64,000 nucleotides of DNA, taken from Atopsyche davidsoni. Taxonomy: Eukaryota > Arthropoda > Insecta > Trichoptera > Hydrobiosidae. Of the stretch, positions 38,330 to 50,509 are shown piece by piece. How positions within the stretch are numbered: position 1 is the first letter of the stretch; every line of letters starts with the position of its first letter. Where the stretch lies: contig JAILWY010000016.1 in assembly GCA_022113835.1 (NCBI GenBank), positions 809,501 to 873,500 on the forward strand. Reading direction: 5' to 3'. Made by a program: the position numbers and the translations under genes. A model generated the notes under the pieces. That model made no database searches and was not told the DNA's origin. It saw only the letters and a program-made list of their open reading frames with translations.

Positions 38330-38404
38330 AAAACCGACAAGAAAAAGTTGGCAGTTCAAATCTTGAAGTCGTGTTTGCCTGTTGTTAAAAGCATCACTGT
38401 GAAT

Positions 38405-39752
38405 ATGTTTTCTAAGGTAATTATTTTTATTACAATTAATGCAACGTCAATAAATTTAAATTCATAGCAGATCTTGGAAAATAGTTTCTTGGTGTTATTT
38501 GCTAATGCATATTTATTTAATAATTGTGAATTTAATAAAATCTGGAATGCGTTTTTATTTTATTTTTTTAATTGCGTATATAAGTAAGGTTAACTCGTCG
38601 GCTCGGTGACTTGCTCGTGAGGTCTTTGGTTCGATTCCCATTCTAACAGACGAATCCTAGGCTAGTGTAATTGGGCCCACGTTTGTTTTAGTTTGATCGA
38701 AAAAAGTTGTATTGAAATTGCGGATGTCAATACCAATTAAAAAAATATATAATAATTCTCAAAACAACCTCCTTATATATGACTTATTTTTTCTCTACTT
38801 TTGGATTGAAAATCAAAAGGATTTACAACTAAATTATAATTGATGTACGAAAATGTTATTTTTTTAGGTGTTAGCAGTTTCTGTACTGCTCGTTGCCGTG
38901 TGTGGCTGGTTTCCGGTGTCTGACGGTGCACCTTCTCCGCTTTCAGATGAGCACAGCATCCAAAGCAAAGGAGGTAAGACCTATATATTTGGATGTCATC
39001 TCTAGAATTATAGGTTGATTAGAATATGATTTTAAATTCAAACCTAACCCAAATGAGACTGTTCCTGAATATAAAATATTATAACTTTTCGCACCAAGAA
39101 ATAAGAATGTGTTTTTGAGGGTTAGATGGAAACAACTTCATGTGTATTATTAGCGGACTAAAGGTCTTGGGTTCTACCCTCTACGAACACGTTCATTTGG
39201 TTTTGAGACAATCTTGAGTTTGAACCAATCTCTTTAATTTTCAAATATTGGTATCTAGTTTTACCATAGTATATAAAAATATAGCTTATGTATAGATTTT
39301 AAGATAGTTGTACATACTCTAATGTTTTAGATATAATTGATCGCTTCTGCTTTTAGTTTCTTTAGCTTGGCGAGTGGAATTTTTTGATATGTATATGGCA
39401 AATTCTACTAAATCGAAATTATAAGTAAGTTCATACAATGTTTTTGATTTTTTCAGCTCCCACTGAAGACTTAGAGACCTCAGAAACAAAATATGGCTAC
39501 GGTGGTGGTTCCGGGGGTGGATATGGAGGAGGCTACGGTGGAGGCTACGGGGGAGGATACGGAGGCGGATATGGGGGAGGATATGGGGGAGGACATGGTG
39601 GAGGTTATGGGCATGGTGGAGGACACAATCATGGGCACGGCCATGTTCAACCTCAGGTGGTGAAAGTGGTGTACGTAGTTCCAGTCCAGGTTCAAGGACA
39701 CGGCGGTCATGGTGGACATGGTGGATACGGCCACAAGAAGCACTGGGGTTAA
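38405..39752 (+). CDS. Peptide gene A: secreted Gly/Tyr/His-rich protein
   Basis: Exons 38405-38416 (MFSK), 38868-38973 and 39457-39752 give 137 aa. The introns are phase 0 and phase 1, like the six related genes downstream. The signal peptide is about residues 5-26 (VLAVSVLLVAVCGWFPVSDG), followed by a short acidic piece (SPLSDEHSIQSKGAPTEDLE). The body starts YGYGGGSGGGYGG and has seven GGGYGG-type units, then HGGGYGHGGGHNHGHGH, a hydrophobic strand (VVKVVYVVPVQVQ) and GHGGHGGHGGYGHKKHWG. No RxKR site is seen, unlike B-E and G. Composition suits a cuticle or secreted matrix protein; Gly/His-rich antimicrobial or metal-binding roles are alternatives. Function unknown. Confidence 0.8.
38585..38690 (+). 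repeat. SINE-like tRNA-head fragment
   Basis: Contains TCGGTGACTTGCTCGTGAG and a B-box-like GGTTCGATTCCCATTC, in intron 1 of peptide gene A. It does not fold as a clean tRNA. Confidence 0.4.
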
Positions 39753-41299
39753 ATATCATCCAAGTCCTGATACTGACAAAATTAACAATAAGCTTGAAAT
39801 ATTACTTCTGCGCTATTTAAAAAGTCGACGATTATAAGCTGTACATGGTTTTTATAAATATTTATATTAAAAATTAATAAATTTTTATAAAATAAATCAA
39901 AATTCTTGATGTGTTTACATATATTTATTAAAACTAAATGTTATGTTTTTCGAAAGAACTAATAAATTTGTGTATTACATAATAGTGATTTTCAATTTTC
40001 ACATAGAGAAAAAACTACCCAACTGACCTTATTGGCCAAATTGTTTAAATATTGACCAGTTATCTTATGACTCAAATATTCTTTCGAACATAACATTACT
40101 CAAAAGTAATCGATGATTAATAATAATGCTAATTAACATAGTTATGTGTTAGCATGTTTACAAAACTCTGTGTGCGAAACGTTATTCGTTTGTCTGGTTT
40201 CTAAAACGCGATTTACCGATAATCACGGTTTAAGTTGAAAATTTGTGATAAACAAACGATTTTCACGAAGTTAAATTATATACGTAAAAGTAGTGTGGTA
40301 TTTCAATACAGAGTGAGTATATTTAAAAAATAAACATGAAGGTATACAAATTTAATATTTTTGAATGAAATACTTGAGTGATTTTCCACATGATTGTTTT
40401 TATTTGTGACTGGTTTCGCCAACCTTTCACGTTGGTATTATAAAACAGAGTGAGATTTTAATAAGCAATTAGGTAAACAATTGTTAGAGGAAGAGGTTGT
40501 TGGAAAGAAAGAGAGTAAGTCAGGTGGTAAGTGCTAATGTGATTTTAATGTACCTGACAAGTGGAGGATAATTGCAAATTTTTGTGAACAAATGTTTTTA
40601 TATTAATGGGGTAATTATCTAAAGTAGTGGCATGAGGTGTGCCAGGATAATGCCAACGTGAAAGGTTGGCGAAACCGGTCACTAATAAAAACGAACATGT
40701 GGAAAATCACTCAAATATTTTATTCAAAAATATTAAAATGGAATTCCATCAAGTACTCTGTGTAAAAAAAATATTGAATTTGGTATACAAATTTGTTTTG
40801 ATAGTAACAAAAGAGTATAACTAACTACTTTAAATAAAAATAATCATTTATTTTAATTGCGGTTTATTTTAATATAAATTTTATTTATTAATGTGGACAT
40901 AACATATTTTTGATAAAAAATATTTTTTTTATTGGTTTTGTAATGTATAGTAATTTTTTTATGAACATATTTCAATGAAGTTTATTGTATAATCTATAAT
41001 TAATTTATAAATCTCGTTAGCTCAATAAAGTATACAATAAATTGACTATTAAAAACCCAAAAATACCTCGAGCGTTTCCACTTTTAATTTATAAAACTCC
41101 ATACTCAACAAATACGATAAGTGAAACAAATTTTATAGTGAGCCTTTTCGCTTTTATAAGACATTTTCAGTGTGGCCTCGAAAAACAAAAGGGCTTACTT
41201 CAAAGAGTGGTTTCTTGATTATATAACATTAAGATGATTCTTGATAATGTGATTAATTAATTTTTGGAATTGGATGTGAAGTGACGGCTCTGTCGCTGA
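39753..41299. other. Spacer between peptide genes A and B
   Basis: AT-rich, convergent 3' ends. It contains the second foldback MITE (40350-40763) and nothing else recognisable. Confidence 0.5.
40350..40763 (+). mobile_element. Foldback MITE, copy 2
   Basis: Arms match copy 1 at 29.4 kb: GATTTTCCACATG, GTGACTGGTTTCGCCAACC and TTTCACGTTGG on the left, with the inverse on the right through GGTTGGCGAAACCGGTCAC to AATTCCATCAAGTACTCTGT. The central spacer here is about 190 bp, so the two copies differ in their loops. Confidence 0.8.
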
Positions 41300-42459
41300 T
41301 CAGTTGAAGAAGTCCTCGCTGCTGATGCTCTCGAGGTTGCTTCCCGCGCTCTCGAGGCTACCACTGGTTCCAAATCCTATTCCCTTGTATCCCTTGACGC
41401 CCCCGAATTTGCCGATGTACTTCTTCTCGGAGCTGCTGGAGCTCGACCCACCGATGCCGATCCCCTTCCACCCCTTCAATCCCCCGAACTTGCCGATGTA
41501 ACCCTTTCCTGCCAGGGGGAAGGGGAACGGAAATCCCTTCAGGGAGCGCCTCTCTCTGATGGCTGCCACGCTGTGGACATCTGCGCCTGAAATTTAAAGA
41601 CTCTCGTTAACAACAATAAGATAAACCAAGCCTTAAACTCTATTTGTCGATCTAAAGTTCTTATTATATGTAAATATTCTTACGTAATAAACAACATTGC
41701 ATTTAATTAAATATGATTTTTTTGTAAAATAATATACTATATAGAGCTTCTTGACCTTCATAACAAGCATAATGGTTAGCAAAGTATAAAAGAAAAACTG
41801 TGAAAAATTCAGTTATTACGGTTTCCTACATACCGGCCTCGCTGCGTTGTCAAAATTCATTAAACAACCAATATGAATGGCTAAATGTCTATGTGATTAC
41901 GAATATTTTAATTTGTCAGAGCTTTCGTCTTTCAAGTGGGTTCTTCAAACTTGAAAGGCGAAAGCGCTTACAAAAAAAAATTGTAATCTCCTAGCCACCA
42001 AATTTTTGAATGGATGGATTTGAGTTTCTTGACTTGCCTGGTCGTAGAACATGTTGGTGCTGTTCCACGTCTCCAGTCTCTCCTCGCTGAGCTTCGATGG
42101 CAGCCACCACGACACACAGCAGGACCAAGGTCACGAACTAAAATACATAGCGAAATTATTACTATTTACTATTATTATTATATACACTTGTTGTTTATTA
42201 CGTCACATCAATAGCAGATTTAGAATTTAATAAAAAATATTGGCTAAAGAGTATTGCTGTCTGATTTTAAAGGTTGTAATCATCAGCAAAAACTTTAATA
42301 TAATTGTGAAAAAATATTAAATAGTAAAATATAAATACTACTAAAAGGTACAAGAACTTGTAACTGAGTTGGGAATAGCTCTTTTACCCTGTAGAATTAT
42401 TGTCGAAAAATTTATCTTAAAATAGCTTAAATATTGTATTATTTATTTACCTTATTCAT
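41300..42459 (-). CDS. Peptide gene B: furin-type precursor with two FGG-KG-KGIG repeats
   Basis: Minus-strand exons 42459-42451 (MNK), 42137-42038 and 41586-41300 give 131 aa. Intron 2 has a GC donor (CCAG|GCAAGT). Signal peptide: FVTLVLLCVVVAAIEA. The propiece (GETGDVEQHQHVLRPGADVH) ends at a furin-type RERR, residues 47-50. The predicted mature chain begins SLKGFPFPFPLAGKG. It contains two copies of a cationic aromatic-glycine motif: GYIGKFGGLKGWKGIGIG (65-82) and YIGKFGGVKGYKGIGFG (93-109), separated by a Ser run and KK. The tail is acidic (ESISSEDFFN). Gene C encodes one copy of the same motif. The layout (signal, acidic pro-segment, RxxR, Gly-rich basic mature peptide) resembles gloverin and attacin precursors, so an immune peptide is plausible but unproven; the sequence itself is not one I know. 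Confidence 0.82.
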
Positions 42460-42503
42460 CTTTGGGCTGGTATTTGTCCTTACTTGAGGTAAAGATGAAG
42501 TTG

Positions 42504-42538
42504 GAATGATATATGTATTTTTTTTTCTTTCTTTTATA
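42504..42538 (-). promoter_or_regulatory. Core promoter of peptide gene B
   Basis: On the minus strand, TATAAAAG (42538-42531) is followed about 30 bp later by an insect initiator TCATTC (42509-42504). The same pair, at the same spacing, precedes genes C and D. Confidence 0.7.
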
Positions 42539-43806
42539 TGAAAACCTCGAACATTGAGATCAAGGTAAAAATTTCTTTTTTATTAAAGATTTATATAATA
42601 ATATAATAAGCAACTAACTATAAAATTTTAATTATTAAATCGTTGGATAGTAATTTCACATACAGGTTGATTCCAACCTATCAAATAAGTAAATCCCAAA
42701 GTACAAAATACATGGTATTAAATATTGTATTGAAACAAAAAGATGAAAAAAAAAAACTTTTTAAATTTTTATTTATTGACCAAATATATTGAATATTTGA
42801 TTAGAACAGTCAAAATATAAAAAAAATAATAATCAATAATCATGGATCATTTAGTACATATAGAATATTCTATGTGTACTAGTTGAGAAAAACTTTAAAA
42901 AGTTTGTGAGGCTCATAGAAAAACAGATTGTCTTCATCTCATAAAACGACTAAATGGATCACAAGAATTTTAACTGTTCAGTTAAACTAATTATTAAATT
43001 AGATTCACACTGTATATTTCCATCGATATACCTTTAAAAAAAATAATTAAAAAACACGTAAGTTTTATTATTGCGAAGAAATTAGGAAAAATATTGACCG
43101 ATAATTATCATTCGTTTTGTAAATGTGATAAAAAGTGAAATTCTAATTAATTATTGAATACTAATTCGCAATGGCGAGAAACACGCTGTATCCGGTTTGT
43201 TCAAATATCTTTTATAATCTAAAATTTATTTCATATTTTTCGGCTACTATACAGTATATTTTTGTTTGTTAATAATGTTTAATTGTAACGGATAATTTAG
43301 ACGACAGTAATGTTTTATAATAAGTAATGTTGCAAAATGATTGTAATCTCCCAGCCACTTGGGAATTCATATTTGTGTAAATATGGAGTATTACTAATTA
43401 AATCAATCTAAAAACCAATGAATAATTATTTTTGTTAGCCGGTTTTTTTTCACATTTTGATGAAATATTTAAAAATATATGTTTATATACAGCAACAAAA
43501 GTATAATCAAAGAATAATCCACAATTTTAATTAATTTATTGTAATATTTTTTATTCATTTAAAATTGATGATTATCTTGTAATTAGAGCAAATAATATAG
43601 AGACATGTGACTCACATAATCTTTTTTAAGATTATCTCACCTTGGATGTCTCCCGCTCACAGAGATACTGTCTGTAAGATTTGGTCTGCATATATTGCAT
43701 TTTACTCTGCGCGCAAATGTGTAGAAAAGTTAAATGGTTTTTTTAATGTCTTTCTTTATAAAGATTTGGAAATAGTGAAATTATGAACGATTGCGAAAAC
43801 AATGGA
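42539..43806. other. Divergent spacer between peptide genes B and C
   Basis: About 1.3 kb, very AT-rich, between two divergently transcribed genes of the same motif class. No NF-kB-like site was identified with confidence. Confidence 0.45.
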
Positions 43807-43842
43807 TATAAAAAGAATTTTTTCGCTGTAGAGACATCATTC
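43807..43842 (+). promoter_or_regulatory. Core promoter of peptide gene C
   Basis: TATAAAAAG at 43807-43815 and initiator TCATTC at 43837-43842; the start codon is at 43892, giving a 5' UTR of about 53 nt. Confidence 0.7.
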
Positions 43843-43891
43843 ACATCTGTTCAATTAACAGTGAATCTTCACCAAACATTAAACACCAACC

Positions 43892-44827
43892 ATGAAGGTA
43901 AATAAGAAAAACAACTTTATTTATAAACTTTAAACTTTCTTAAATATTATGTATGACATTGTTAATTTTTAAATGTTAAAAATACGTTTGGTAAAATATA
44001 AACTACTGCATTTTGGTCGCCAGTCGGCAACAATGATACGGGCAGGGAACACGTGTTTTGAATAAACCTGAAGAACCATTGCTTTTCCGTGATCAATTAT
44101 AAAAATAACATAAAATAAACTAAACAGTTTTCTTTGAGACCGAGAGAGCTCTTTTGTATTTATTGTATGGGTGAGTGGACCTTGTGAAAAGTTTTATAAT
44201 AATAATTTCGCTTGCATTCCAGCTCGCTGCAGTTTTCTTCCTCCTCGCCGTGGTGATGATGGTCGAAGTTTACGGAGAATCTGCCGAACTGGAGAAACTC
44301 AAAACCATCCTTAGTCCAGGTAAGAGAAACAAATTCTAAAAAATATATAATGCTATTATGTTAATCTGCTACATTGTTGTGGTAGGACTTGGGATACCTA
44401 AAATGCGTCTTTGCTCTGTTTCAAGTCTCACAGATATCTTAAAGCCCTCTTTTGTTGGTAGAAAGGATACTACAATAATAATTTCCCCAAATGATTATAG
44501 CAGTAATTATTTTTTACACCCTTTTTATTATTATTTTTTAATATATTTCTGGCTACAATTTTATAATTATCCTTTTTTTATACAAACGTAAAAGGTATTA
44601 TTGTAATTCCCTTGTTATTCTGATTAACAGTTAATATGGAGGATGTGGAGAAGGCACAAAGAGCAGCCAGAGAGAAGCGTTCCTTCAAGGGGTTCCCGTT
44701 CTCGTTCCCGTTCCCGTTCCCCTTCGGTAGTAGCGGCTACATCGGCAACTTTGGTGGTCTCAAGGGATACAAAGGTATCGGTTTCGGCCTGGGAAGCAGC
44801 AACCCCTTCTCCAGCAGCAGCGACTAA
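43892..44827 (+). CDS. Peptide gene C: furin-type precursor with one FGGLKGYKGIG motif
   Basis: Exons 43892-43897 (MK only), 44223-44319 and 44631-44827 give 99 aa; GT-AG introns in phases 0 and 1. Signal peptide: LAAVFFLLAVVMMVEVYG. The acidic/helical propiece (ESAELEKLKTILSP, then NMEDVEKAQRAA) ends at REKR, residues 48-51. The predicted 48-residue mature peptide starts SFKGFPFSFPFPFPFG, a Phe-Pro run. It continues with GYIGNFGGLKGYKGIGFG and ends in a Ser-rich acidic tail (NPFSSSSD). It is net basic in the middle, without cysteine. It is the closest relative of gene B, which lies head to head with it. The propiece aligns with those of D, E and G. No known family recognised. Confidence 0.85.
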
Positions 44828-46090
44828 CTGCCCACTTTACGTTCCTCATCCCATTTCCCTTCAGTCACGGTATTCAGTATCACTCCTTCGTTAGCAGTGA
44901 CAGTTACTGCAATTGATACTGTGCTTTCTTCACTTTATTCCGCATCTGTCACGGTTATGTAATAGCAGTTATTCAGTATAACCCTTTCATTAGCAGTCAG
45001 TTGATGATACATGATCTGTTTGTCTTCCAATTCATTCCTTAACTCACCGTATTTCATAATAGTTATCCAAAATCATCCCGTTTATTAGCAGTGAAGAGTA
45101 TATGGTACCTGCTACAAAACGTTTCCCAATCCATTTCCCTTCAGTAAAAGTTTCATTATAAAAGTTAACCAGTATCATCCTTTCACTAGTAGTGATAGTG
45201 ACAAAAAATGTTACCTGCTATAGTACGTTCCCCAGTCTATTACCTTTCAATCCTGATAATACCATGGTAGTATATCCGATATTTGCATGTTCCCTACCCC
45301 GTTTCCCATCACCCACAGTTACATTACAAGACTTAGATTGTGATATTAAATTTACTGTTTCATTCCGCTTAGGCCACAGTGGCAAGCAGTTATCCCCATG
45401 CTATTTTCATTTCCTTTTAGTCCACTATTATAATATATTGAAACGTTGATTGCTCTGAAGTTTTTGATATAACAATGTTTTACTTAGTCCTTTCGAAATT
45501 AGTAAGTTCTTCATCTTTATTTTTTTATGTGAGCGTCAACAGCTATTTTTCATTTCCATTGAGTAGCAGTGACAGTATCTTCCTCTTTGCATTCCTATTT
45601 TCAATAAGATGTTTAATTCCTTTTCCCATTCCATGCTAGGTGTACCATTATCTATACATTCTAACCTAGTAACAGCGGATGCAAATCAAAGATGATGCAC
45701 ATTCTGCTCATATCCTATCCAATCCTTTTCATCTCTATTCCTCAATGGAAAAAAGCATTATTGCTTAAAAATAATGATAGGTTAAATAACTCGCAACTGT
45801 TAATAGCAGTATCTTATTTGCACGTTCATATTCATAGAAATCGAAATTTAGTCATCATTTTAACAGTTACGATATCACCTAGTAAATAACTGTTCTTTTA
45901 ATAAGCACCAATGATTTCAAAATATGTTGGTCTCATTTTTTTTTATTGCTTTTGCTTATTCCAGCAATATCCTCATCCATTTGCCATTTTCCTTTTGTTC
46001 ATTCTTAATTCCACAAGCTACTAGTACTCATAAACAGTTGCAGCTATGAGAAAAACTAGTTATTTGTAATGTTCCTATTATTCCCACATG
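44828..46090 (+). repeat. Degenerate tandem repeat, unit about 95-105 bp
   Basis: Beginning right after the stop codon of gene C, words recur in the same order. One is a CCC-ATTTCCCTTCAGT-like box, then ATTCAGTATCAT(C)CTTTCATTAGCAGTGA, then a TGCTATAGTACGTTCCC-like box. Clear units start near 44830, 44920, 45020, 45110 and 45215, with weaker ones to about 46090. It is less AT-rich than the surroundings. It probably includes the 3' UTR of gene C. No open frame spans it. Confidence 0.6.
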
Positions 46091-46443
46091 TAAGCTTGAT
46101 GGTGACTGAAAACACATCACACGCATTGAAAAATAATATGTTTTTATTTTTATATTCAAATGATTTTTTATACAATAAATATATAAAATAAAATATTTTT
46201 TTTTTATTATAATTAATATACCAACGCCATCTACAGCTGTTGTAATAAAATATCTACCATTTGAAAAATCACCTCACATGTTTATAGTTTCGTAATTTTT
46301 CAACAGAGGATTTCTTACAAAATTAAATTAAAAAACATTCGAGAAAATGCTGGATATGATGCTTATTTCCATCGTTTCCTGGTTGAAAAGGATGGAAATT
46401 CCAGAAAAATCCGCGATCGGTAAACATCCCTAGGAGTCTGAAA

Positions 46444-46487
46444 GAGTATTTTCCTCCTATTTCAAGAAGAGGAGGAGGAAAATACTC
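46444..46487 (+). repeat. Perfect hairpin, 15-bp arms
   Basis: GAGTATTTTCCTCCT and its exact reverse complement are separated by 14 nt. It could be a MITE core or a transcribed hairpin. Confidence 0.8.
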
Positions 46488-49154
46488 TCGAGTGATTCGG
46501 TTTTATAGGAAGAAATTCTGTTGTTGTAATTAAACGTCAGTAAATGTATGTAGAGTGTGTCTCTACAGCGAGTAAGAGACGATGGTAACAAAGCCAAAAG
46601 CTTCTTAAATCACATCCCATGATAAATATAACAGTAAAGACTCAGAATTTCAGAATAAAAATCATGTAAACTTTATTGCGAGTTATTCGGAATTGAATCC
46701 TCATACCTCTGTCATTCGCAGCTTTCTTCTTCAGATGATCTAAATATCGGTGTCTCTCTGATAGAATATGTGACTGGAATATGACTCCATGATATTTAAC
46801 ACATAACCTTACATACTAGAAAAATAATAACATATTTTAAAATAACAATTGATTTGTGATATTCTGTCGGTCGTGCGAATCTGTTGATTTACTATACCTG
46901 GCCTTAAATTAAACTTTGAAAATTTTGATAATCTATAATGACATAATATTTTTTTTGACGTCAAGGTATTATCAACATAGGTTAAAAGAAAAAAATAACG
47001 GAAAATACTGAGACGGGTTGGGAGAATCACGGTCGCGGTATTTTGTGTGATAAATAATATATTTTTTGTCTAGAATTTCCGAATGCGTAGACCAGTCACG
47101 AGGATGTCCCAGAACAGGTTTCCGGAGACGTATTATTTGATTCACGAAAATACAGATTTGTGAAATTAGCCCACCTGGTAAAAATGTTAAATTGTATACA
47201 GTGAGATTTCACAGGTCAAAAAGTTTTATTCAAATTTAAACAAGGGGGGTTTGGAGTTCAACGCAACTCGGAGCAACCTGCGTCATTAACAAAATTGTAA
47301 GTATAAATTAAATAGTGATAGAAAACAACGACAAATATAATAGAAAACGTATGTAAATGTTGTTTTAATATTAGTTTCTATGATGGCATCGTCATATATT
47401 ATATATATATAAAGAAGGTTAAAGTAATTTTCTATTGAATGACGTCAAAGTTGAATCATTCGATAATAAGCTATCTGTGACGTCGTTACACCACAGCTTA
47501 TCTGGACATGGTTAATTCTACTAGCTCGTTGTTTAGCGGTTGGGTTCCTTGTTTTACTACCCATCAAGCCGCAATGCCGCTGTAAAATATCAATGTTTCT
47601 TTATTTTATTTTATTTTAATTTACAATAGTTTTAGGACTGCTTACAGTACCCCTGCTCCTGCGCGCAGTTGTGTGGCTTACAATGGGTGGTAGAGTACAT
47701 GGATTTCTCTATTTTTGTTATTGAAAAATATGAAATAGCGCGAGCTGGGATTTGGCTCGTTTATGCAAAAAAACTCAGTTGGAAGATTGATAATCCAGCC
47801 AGTTCGGCCGGAAGTCCTGGGTTGCGATGGTTTGAATCCCACCCATGACGTGCATTTTTTCCTGGAATTTGATTTTTTGTTGTCATTTTATATTTGACGC
47901 AAGAGATCTCACTGGATCACAAATCGATACTTTTGAATGAATTTTATTCATAAACTGGGTAGATACCATGAAATTAGCATTGAAAAAAATATATAAATAC
48001 TTTAATTATTTCATCGGAAAATAAAATGCAAAGCAAATTCCACGCAGGTTTATCACGACAGACGAATTTAATTACATTTGTGTGTCACGTTATGACGCAC
48101 TCCAAATTAAAAGACTATCAACATTCTTAATTATTTAGATATCTATATTACAAATAGTTGGAGTTTAAAATACCAAAAATAGGTATATTTGCCAAAAACA
48201 TTGGACACATACTCGTACAATAAAATATATTGTATATGTCATTATACAATAGAAAACATGTCAATAAGAAAATTTAATCATTAATTCTTTTTATTTCAGA
48301 ATTTTATAATTGTATATTATTTAATTTAATGCAAAACCGTTGACTAATACAGTCATTTGTAAATTTGTGAATTAACCCTTAATAAACCCTTTACCGCAAC
48401 ATCGCTATTATATTGTTTAGATAGTCATTATACTTTGCTCCAATTTTTAACTGTGAAACATAAAAAAACTGTGTTAAATTACAAAAAAACACAAAATAGT
48501 TTATACACAAAAACACACACTTTATATATTTCTATATAATGTTAATATATGCGTGAAGAGAAAATAGTTATTATTTACCTTCGGGCACAGTTGTCGTCGG
48601 CTTGGTTCACGGCTGTTGGCTACCTGTCCATTTTTCAATAAACAGTAACTACTCGATGATGAGATTCAAACCATAAAACCATGGCTTCCACTCGACGGAG
48701 TTGATCATCCTACCCGAAGGCCGCCGAGGCCGATATTTTTGATTCTACAGGTAGTTCAGCAAAGGTCAGGGATTTTGCCGCTTTCAAGAATTATGTAAAT
48801 TACGAAGCAGAAAAATAATTATAAAACATTGGTATTATTGCAAACACGCCCGGGTGACTTTGTCTCAAATAAACATATTTTTTCTCTGTAAAAAATCAAG
48901 GCGGAACCAATTTTTGTAAACAGTAGTTCAGGAGTTGCTAATCGGATGAATGTGAGAACAATTGTATTGGCTTATTTAAGACGGAAGTCCCCAAGTTATT
49001 TAATCTGTGTAGTCATACAAATCGGTGGCAAGCAATCGAGGCACGCAGTGCGTTGCAGATTATCTAATACAATCGTTAATTCTAGTTTTGTTGCATAAAT
49101 GGATCGTTTGTTAGATTTATTTCGTTTTGCAGCATTACACCTTGACTCTTTTGA

Positions 49155-49277
49155 CATTTTGGTTCCGGTATAAGGGCCATTTTCGATGACTTTGATTTAT
49201 TGACAAATTGCTGAAGATGGTCTCAGTACTGGGACTGAAACGTCATGCAAGATCCCGAGATCATCAAGACCATGACG
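49155..49277 (+). other. Hammerhead-ribozyme-like repeat (retroelement-associated)
   Basis: At 49211 CTGAAGA is followed by an extra T, an 8-bp stem (GGTCTCAG/CTGGGACT, two wobble pairs) and GAAA. CGTCATG (49241-49247) then pairs with CATGACG (49271-49277). The order CUGANGA, stem II, GAAA, stem III matches a hammerhead core, as found in Penelope-like elements. The extra T before stem II and C instead of U after stem III argue against activity. A degraded inverted copy lies at about 49155-49190. Confidence 0.4.
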
Positions 49278-50509
49278 CGACTATTGTTTTTGGTTAGTGC
49301 GGCACTGTAAAGGCCTCGCATGCATCCTGTAGTGGATGTACGCTCATGCGATGATGATGATGAACTTTGGAACCAATATCGGCAATTATACATAAAACTC
49401 AGTAAAAAAAAAAAAACTATTTTTTCACAATCTATTGATATACTTATCTCAACCACCAATCGTCATTATCAAACCACATTGGCGTTGACCTTGAAAGAAG
49501 TCGAAAATATTATTCAGTATACTCTTTACTTTAAGATCTAACAGTTTAATTATACAAAATTACATACGCACAAACAATTTGTAAGACCGATAGAATATTT
49601 ATTGCATTAAATCGATGCAAATCTAGATTTCAAATCTGGTGCTTGTGATATTTAAAGCATGATTTTTTTGAAAAATATTATAAAAAAACATTCCCACGTA
49701 ATAAATAATAGATTGTGTATTGCAGTGCTGAGTTTTTTTTTTATTACGAGTGGAGCTATTGTCTGATCCCAAACCTCCTCCTCGCTGTAGAGGAACGCGC
49801 TACACAAACACCAACCATCGATTAATCGTTAAAACAAAACATATTCTTATAAGTTCCAAAAGGCTTTTTATCGGACTTCCACGAGGTGAATCTTTCATAA
49901 AGACCGAATGTGTTCCAATTAATATTTTTTTACAGTATTTTGTAAATAATCAATTTTTCGTTTATGGTGTACGTAGGTTAAACGATTATTTTATTGCTTT
50001 TATTTTCTTAACTAATAAACAAGTTTTTGTATTGCTATAGTGATAAGGTTAGATTTCATCAGACGCTAACAAAAAAATGTGTTACTATATAATGACGTCT
50101 GATGTGTCGGTCATTTGAGCGAATTTTCGGCCAAATTACAATGTTTTTTTACTTAACCGTTAAGCCAATTACATTTAACCCTTTTTGTAATGCTTAAAAA
50201 GGTTTTATATTTATTTTTGCATGAAACTTCTAATTTTGCTCCAATTAAACTAAAAGTATATTTTTTGCTTATAACAATGTTCTTCTTCATCGGGTGCCTC
50301 TCCTTAGAGGAGGTTGGCGACCATCTCGCTGAGCATACATTTATGCTGAATTAAGTTAATGGTTTTCTAAGGGGAAAATAGTGTAGTGGGTCCCGGGGTC
50401 CTGAAAGGAAATATTCGCGTATTGCTGCTGCCCAAAAGCATTATTATATAAAGTTCGACGTTTAGATCTTATATTCCTTCTGCAGCAAGCTACACAAACA
50501 ATAAATAAA

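Larger units (their letters stand above)
46091..50509. other. Intergenic spacer, 46.1-50.5 kb
   Basis: It contains a perfect 15-bp-arm hairpin (46444-46487), a SINE-like B box near 47820-47855 (GGTTTGAATCCCACCC) and the hammerhead-like motif pair at 49155-49277. A 96-codon open stretch at 49750-50040 lacks any family resemblance or splice context and is not called. No gene supported. Confidence 0.45.

Noticed and set aside
49750..50040. 96-codon open stretch on +
   Set aside because: No domain, signal peptide, splice context or codon bias; lies in AT-rich repeat-bearing spacer.
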